The notes under the pieces: generated by a model | The model's database searches: none | What the model saw: only the letters and a program-made list of their open reading frames with translations | What the model was told of the DNA's origin: nothing | Position numbers and translations under genes: made by a program | Part shown: positions 4,825 to 6,982 of the stretch, in pieces | Position numbering within the stretch: position 1 is the first letter of the stretch | Layout: the number at the start of each line of letters is the position of its first letter | NCBI GenBank assembly: GCA_031256695.1 | Contig: JAIRQB010000209.1 | Coordinates: 1 to 6,982, forward strand | Source: Elusimicrobiota bacterium | GTDB lineage: Bacteria > Elusimicrobiota > Endomicrobiia > Endomicrobiales > Endomicrobiaceae | Length of the DNA: 6,982 nt | Direction of reading: 5' to 3'

Positions 4825-5970
4825 TCAATTAAGTTCTCTATAGTAATCGTTATAAACGATGCAGCCGTCATTTATTTGCCGCGCCATCAGTTTAGAACAG
4901 CCTGAACACAAAATGCACCAATTTATTTTCCCGCCGCTCAAGAGTTTTTTAGGCAAAAGGGGGTCGGCGAAAGTCTGCCGCCCGAAACCGCAGAAGTCTG
5001 TATAATTTTTAGACAGCATTTCAGCCATCATTTCAGGCGCTTTGTCTTTATAAGAACTGTAAGCAGAGCCTATTACTTTTAACTTTCTGCCCTCGCTTTC
5101 AATCATTTTTTTAGCAATTTTTGCATAACGCAAATGATGATAAGCGAGTTCTTTTGAAGGCTCAGTAGGTCTTGTAACGGCGCCGGTTATAGCCGGTATG
5201 CCCGCTGAGACATTTATATAATCCATATCCAAAGAATCCATAATGCGCAAAATTTCAAGCATTTCCGTTAAATCCTCCGTTATATCGTCTGCCGCCGCCG
5301 TTCCGCAGCCGCCTTTTATTCCTTCATAAAAAGAAATGCGCGAACCTAAAATAAAATTTTTATCTTTTAGGCGCGCCTTTATCTCACAAATGCCTTCTTT
5401 TAAAAATCTAACGCGGTTTTCAAAACTCCCGCCCCATTTATCTTGACGGGTATTTTTAGGACGCAAAATTTCTCCGCCTAAATAGCCGTGGCACATTTTA
5501 AAATCAACTCCGTCTGCGCCCGCTTCATTTGCCAAAAGACAAGCCTCTACAAAACTCTCTTTTATTTTTTCTATCTCGTCTGAGGATAAAAATCTATATC
5601 CTTCATTGCCTTGGGTAATTGAAGTTCTGTCTGAAAATTTCCCGCTCTGCCCGCCTGAATGAGTAATCTGAAAGAATAAAAGCCCTTCTTTATTTTCTTT
5701 CCTAAAAGCGTCAACGAGTTTTTTAAATCCGTCTATATTTTTTCTATTGATAAACAATCCATTTATGCGGGCAAGAGAAGTTTCAACTGCAGAAATTGCC
5801 TCAACTACAACAATGCCCCAGCCGCCTGCGGCAAGTTTTTTATACCGCTCTATAGTCCTATCGGACGGAATGCCGCCGCTGTCTGCGTCATTTCCTTCCA
5901 TCGCTTGCGCTGTAAAGCGGTTGGCGGCGGTCTTATTTCTAATTTGCAAAGGGCTAAAAAGAATATCCAT
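4825..5970 (-). CDS. Old Yellow Enzyme-like NADH:flavin oxidoreductase (ene-reductase) with a [4Fe-4S] motif
   Basis: A 381-residue FMN TIM-barrel enzyme of the Old Yellow Enzyme family, whose members reduce activated C=C bonds such as enones and enoates. Evidence: LFSPLQIRNKTAANRF at the start, QITHSGGQSG (H104) in the position of the substrate-binding QxxHxGR motif, and the hallmark HGYLGGEILRPKNTR (from H161) with WGGSFENRVRF. Near the C-terminus C352-x2-C355-x2-C358-x11-C370 matches the [4Fe-4S] ligand pattern of 2,4-dienoyl-CoA reductase, 2-enoate reductase, BaiCD and trimethylamine dehydrogenase. The C-terminal FAD/NAD(P)H domains of those roughly 650-residue enzymes are absent, so electrons must come from a partner. 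Start: a TTG at 5985 would extend the frame by five residues, but its second and third codons are the ribosome site AAGGAG (5977-5982), six bases before the ATG at 5970, so ATG is chosen. It follows the SDR gene by 26 bases. Confidence 0.88.
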   Translation of the reverse strand: MDILFSPLQIRNKTAANRFTAQAMEGNDADSGGIPSDRTIERYKKLAAGGWGIVVVEAISAVETSLARINGLFINRKNIDGFKKLVDAFRKENKEGLLFFQITHSGGQSGKFSDRTSITQGNEGYRFLSSDEIEKIKESFVEACLLANEAGADGVDFKMCHGYLGGEILRPKNTRQDKWGGSFENRVRFLKEGICEIKARLKDKNFILGSRISFYEGIKGGCGTAAADDITEDLTEMLEILRIMDSLDMDYINVSAGIPAITGAVTRPTEPSKELAYHHLRYAKIAKKMIESEGRKLKVIGSAYSSYKDKAPEMMAEMLSKNYTDFCGFGRQTFADPLLPKKLLSGGKINWCILCSGCSKLMARQINDGCIVYNDYYRELN

Positions 5971-5976
5971 TTTTTT

Positions 5977-5982
5977 CTCCTT
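5977..5982 (-). promoter_or_regulatory. Ribosome binding site fixing the ene-reductase start
   Basis: AAGGAG on the minus strand with a six-base A-run before the ATG at 5970. It lies inside the in-frame extension from TTG at 5985, so that longer start is unlikely. Just upstream, 5987-6000 is a perfect 14-base palindrome (TTAAGAATTCTTAA) overlapping the SDR stop codon; I give it no function. Confidence 0.8.
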
Positions 5983-5996
5983 CAAGTTAAGAATTC

Positions 5997-6758
5997 TTAA
6001 AGTCTTCTAATATGAAATCCTCCGTCTACGTCAATAAAATTGCCCGTAGTGTAGAGGAATTTTCCGCCTGCAAAAGCAGATACGGCATCCGCTATATCTT
6101 GAGGAGTTCCCCATCTGGCTATAGGAAATACTCCGTCTTTTATCAACTGATTGTATTTTTCGCTCACAACTGAAGTCATATCTGTTTTAATTACTCCCGG
6201 TCTTATTTCATAGACAAAAATACTCTCTCTTGATAATCTGTCTGCATACAGAGTTGTAAGCATAGAGACAGCCGCTTTTGAAATGCAGTATTCGCCTCGG
6301 TTTGTAGAGGATACGGCAGAAGAGGCTGAGGATATATTTATTATTATTCCGCGCCTTTTATTTACTATTTCTTGTTTAATCATCTGTTTTGCCGCAATTT
6401 GAGTTAAAAACATATTCCCCTTCGTATTTACGGATAGGACATAATCAAAACTCTCTTCGCTCATATCTAAAAGGTCTGCCCTAACTTTAGGCGCAATGCC
6501 CGCATTGTTTACTAAAACATCAATGGATTTGAATTTTTCAATAGTGAGTTTGACAATTTTCTCTCTGTCTGCTGATTTAGACACATCGCCTTGAATGTAT
6601 AAAAAGTCAGCGCCGTTCTGTTTTATATCCTCAAAAGCGTCATTGCCTGCGGGGCTTGCCGCATTTATAACTATATTGAAGCCGTCTTTTGCAAGTTGAG
6701 CGGCTATTGCGCGCCCGATGCCGCGCCTTGCGCCTGTAATTAAAGCGGTTTGTTTCAT
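5997..6758 (-). CDS. Short-chain dehydrogenase/reductase (FabG-like SDR)
   Basis: A complete 253-residue classical SDR, first gene of the three-gene redox operon. Cofactor loop TGARRGIG (8-15), D58 in GDV, NNAG (84-87), and the catalytic tetrad N111, S144, Y157 and K161 (EYCISK) are all present; the later PGVIKTDMT and the C-terminal DVDGGF are also standard. The pattern NRGEYCISKA with YEIRPGVIKTDMT resembles a subgroup often annotated 3-ketoacyl-ACP reductase. No acidic residue follows the second strand (IVINAAS) and R11/R12 lie in the glycine loop, which leans to NADPH, an inference only. Fatty-acid synthesis genes are absent, so a true FabG role is unlikely; more probably it interconverts a ketone and alcohol on the substrate handled by the ene-reductase and flavoprotein. 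ATG at 6758 has AAGGAG six bases upstream. Confidence 0.92.
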   Translation of the reverse strand: MKQTALITGARRGIGRAIAAQLAKDGFNIVINAASPAGNDAFEDIKQNGADFLYIQGDVSKSADREKIVKLTIEKFKSIDVLVNNAGIAPKVRADLLDMSEESFDYVLSVNTKGNMFLTQIAAKQMIKQEIVNKRRGIIINISSASSAVSSTNRGEYCISKAAVSMLTTLYADRLSRESIFVYEIRPGVIKTDMTSVVSEKYNQLIKDGVFPIARWGTPQDIADAVSAFAGGKFLYTTGNFIDVDGGFHIRRL

Positions 6759-6833
6759 TTTTTACTCCTTTTTCTGCTGTTTTCTTTTTCAAAGGCAAAG
6801 GCAAAAAGGTGAAAGGCTTATAACAAAAATGGA
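6759..6833 (-). other. Leader and possible promoter region of the redox operon
   Basis: AT-rich stretch directly upstream of the SDR start. A TTATAA at about 6816-6821 on the minus strand could be part of a -10, but no convincing -35 is seen. A short purine repeat (AAAGGC in three near copies, 6791-6816) is present. No riboswitch was recognised. Confidence 0.3.
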
Positions 6834-6867
6834 TTGCGGCAGCGCTATGTGTTTGCGCCCGCCGCAA
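6834..6867. repeat. GC-rich hairpin upstream of the redox operon
   Basis: TTGCGGC (6834-6840) pairs with GCCGCAA (6861-6867), and inside it GCGC (6842-6845) pairs with GCGC (6855-6858) around a 9-base loop. No U-run follows on either strand, so it is not a standard terminator. Confidence 0.5.
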
Positions 6868-6982
6868 ATGACACTGACGATGGCGCAAAAGCCAAAACTT
6901 TTGGTGTCAAAGCCCAAACCCCGGGTGTCATTCCCGAGTTGCCCTCTATAAATAAGGCAACTCAAGAAAGCGGGAATCCCTG
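6868..6982. repeat. Cluster of nested inverted repeats, REP/MITE-like, cut by the right edge
   Basis: ATGACAC (6868-6874) and GTGTCAT (6925-6931) form inverted ends, with a perfect CCAAAACTTTTGG dyad (about 6892-6904) between them. Beyond lies ATTCCCG (6930-6936) paired with CGGGAAT (6971-6977), enclosing GAGTTGCC (6936-6943) and GGCAACTC (6956-6963). The GTCATTCCCG...CGGGAATCC form resembles palindromic intergenic repeats that are common and multicopy in many bacterial genomes. No transposase gene is seen, and the element may continue past the window. Confidence 0.55.

Noticed and set aside
4707..4832. CRISPR array suggested by repeated units
   Set aside because: Only two copies of the 21-base repeat are present, there are no regular spacers, and there are no cas genes in the window.
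5971..5985. TTG at 5985 as the start of the ene-reductase gene
   Set aside because: The extra codons consist of the ribosome binding site AAGGAG and an A-run leading to ATG at 5970, and the family homology begins just after that ATG.
6640..6888. 82-codon minus-strand open frame overlapping the SDR start
   Set aside because: It is a frame shadow of the SDR gene with low-complexity arginine/histidine composition; the SDR frame has the ribosome site and the motifs.
6718..6951. 77-codon plus-strand open frame over the SDR start and upstream repeats
   Set aside because: It overlaps the well-supported SDR gene in antisense, crosses palindromic repeats, lacks a ribosome site and shows no recognisable protein pattern.

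Overview
The window looks like a chromosomal segment of a low-GC, strictly anaerobic bacterium. Peroxide defence is by rubrerythrin under a PerR-type regulator, Shine-Dalgarno sites are strong (AGGAGG or AAGGAG), and metabolism is represented by flavin and iron-sulfur redox enzymes. The AT-rich style with scattered GC-rich palindromic intergenic repeats would fit a gut-associated lineage such as Elusimicrobiota/Endomicrobium, but nothing here (no rRNA, no marker gene) proves it. No tRNA, CRISPR array, transposase or phage gene was seen.

Layout. 1-426 (minus) is the N-terminal part of an MsbA-like ABC exporter running off the left edge. 616-1688 (minus) is an oxidative-stress unit: perR, then rubrerythrin, closed by a strong terminator at about 556-594. 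The perR promoter overlaps a long dyad that is a likely autoregulatory operator. 1689-2074 is the divergent intergenic region. 2075-2656 (plus) is a stand-alone cyclase/KynB-like metal hydrolase, with a perfect 7-3-7 dyad in its promoter and a terminator at 2696-2738. 2753-6758 (minus) is a three-gene redox operon in transcription order SDR dehydrogenase, Old Yellow Enzyme-like ene-reductase with a [4Fe-4S] cysteine set, and a fumarate-reductase-superfamily flavoprotein. Between the last two genes lie two tandem GC-rich palindromic repeats. 6759-6982 is the upstream region of this operon and holds more palindromic repeats, cut by the right edge.

How the genes work together. PerR probably controls itself and perhaps rubrerythrin in response to peroxide. 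The SDR, ene-reductase and FAD flavoprotein are the three enzyme families used together in known gut reductive pathways (for example daidzein to equol: ene-reductase, ketone-reducing SDR, fumarate-reductase-like flavoprotein; related sets in bile-acid 7-dehydroxylation). I infer that the operon interconverts a cyclic or conjugated enone/ketone/alcohol substrate, possibly as an electron sink. The convergent cyclase-like hydrolase could act on the same type of compound, but that link is position only. The substrate cannot be read from the sequence.
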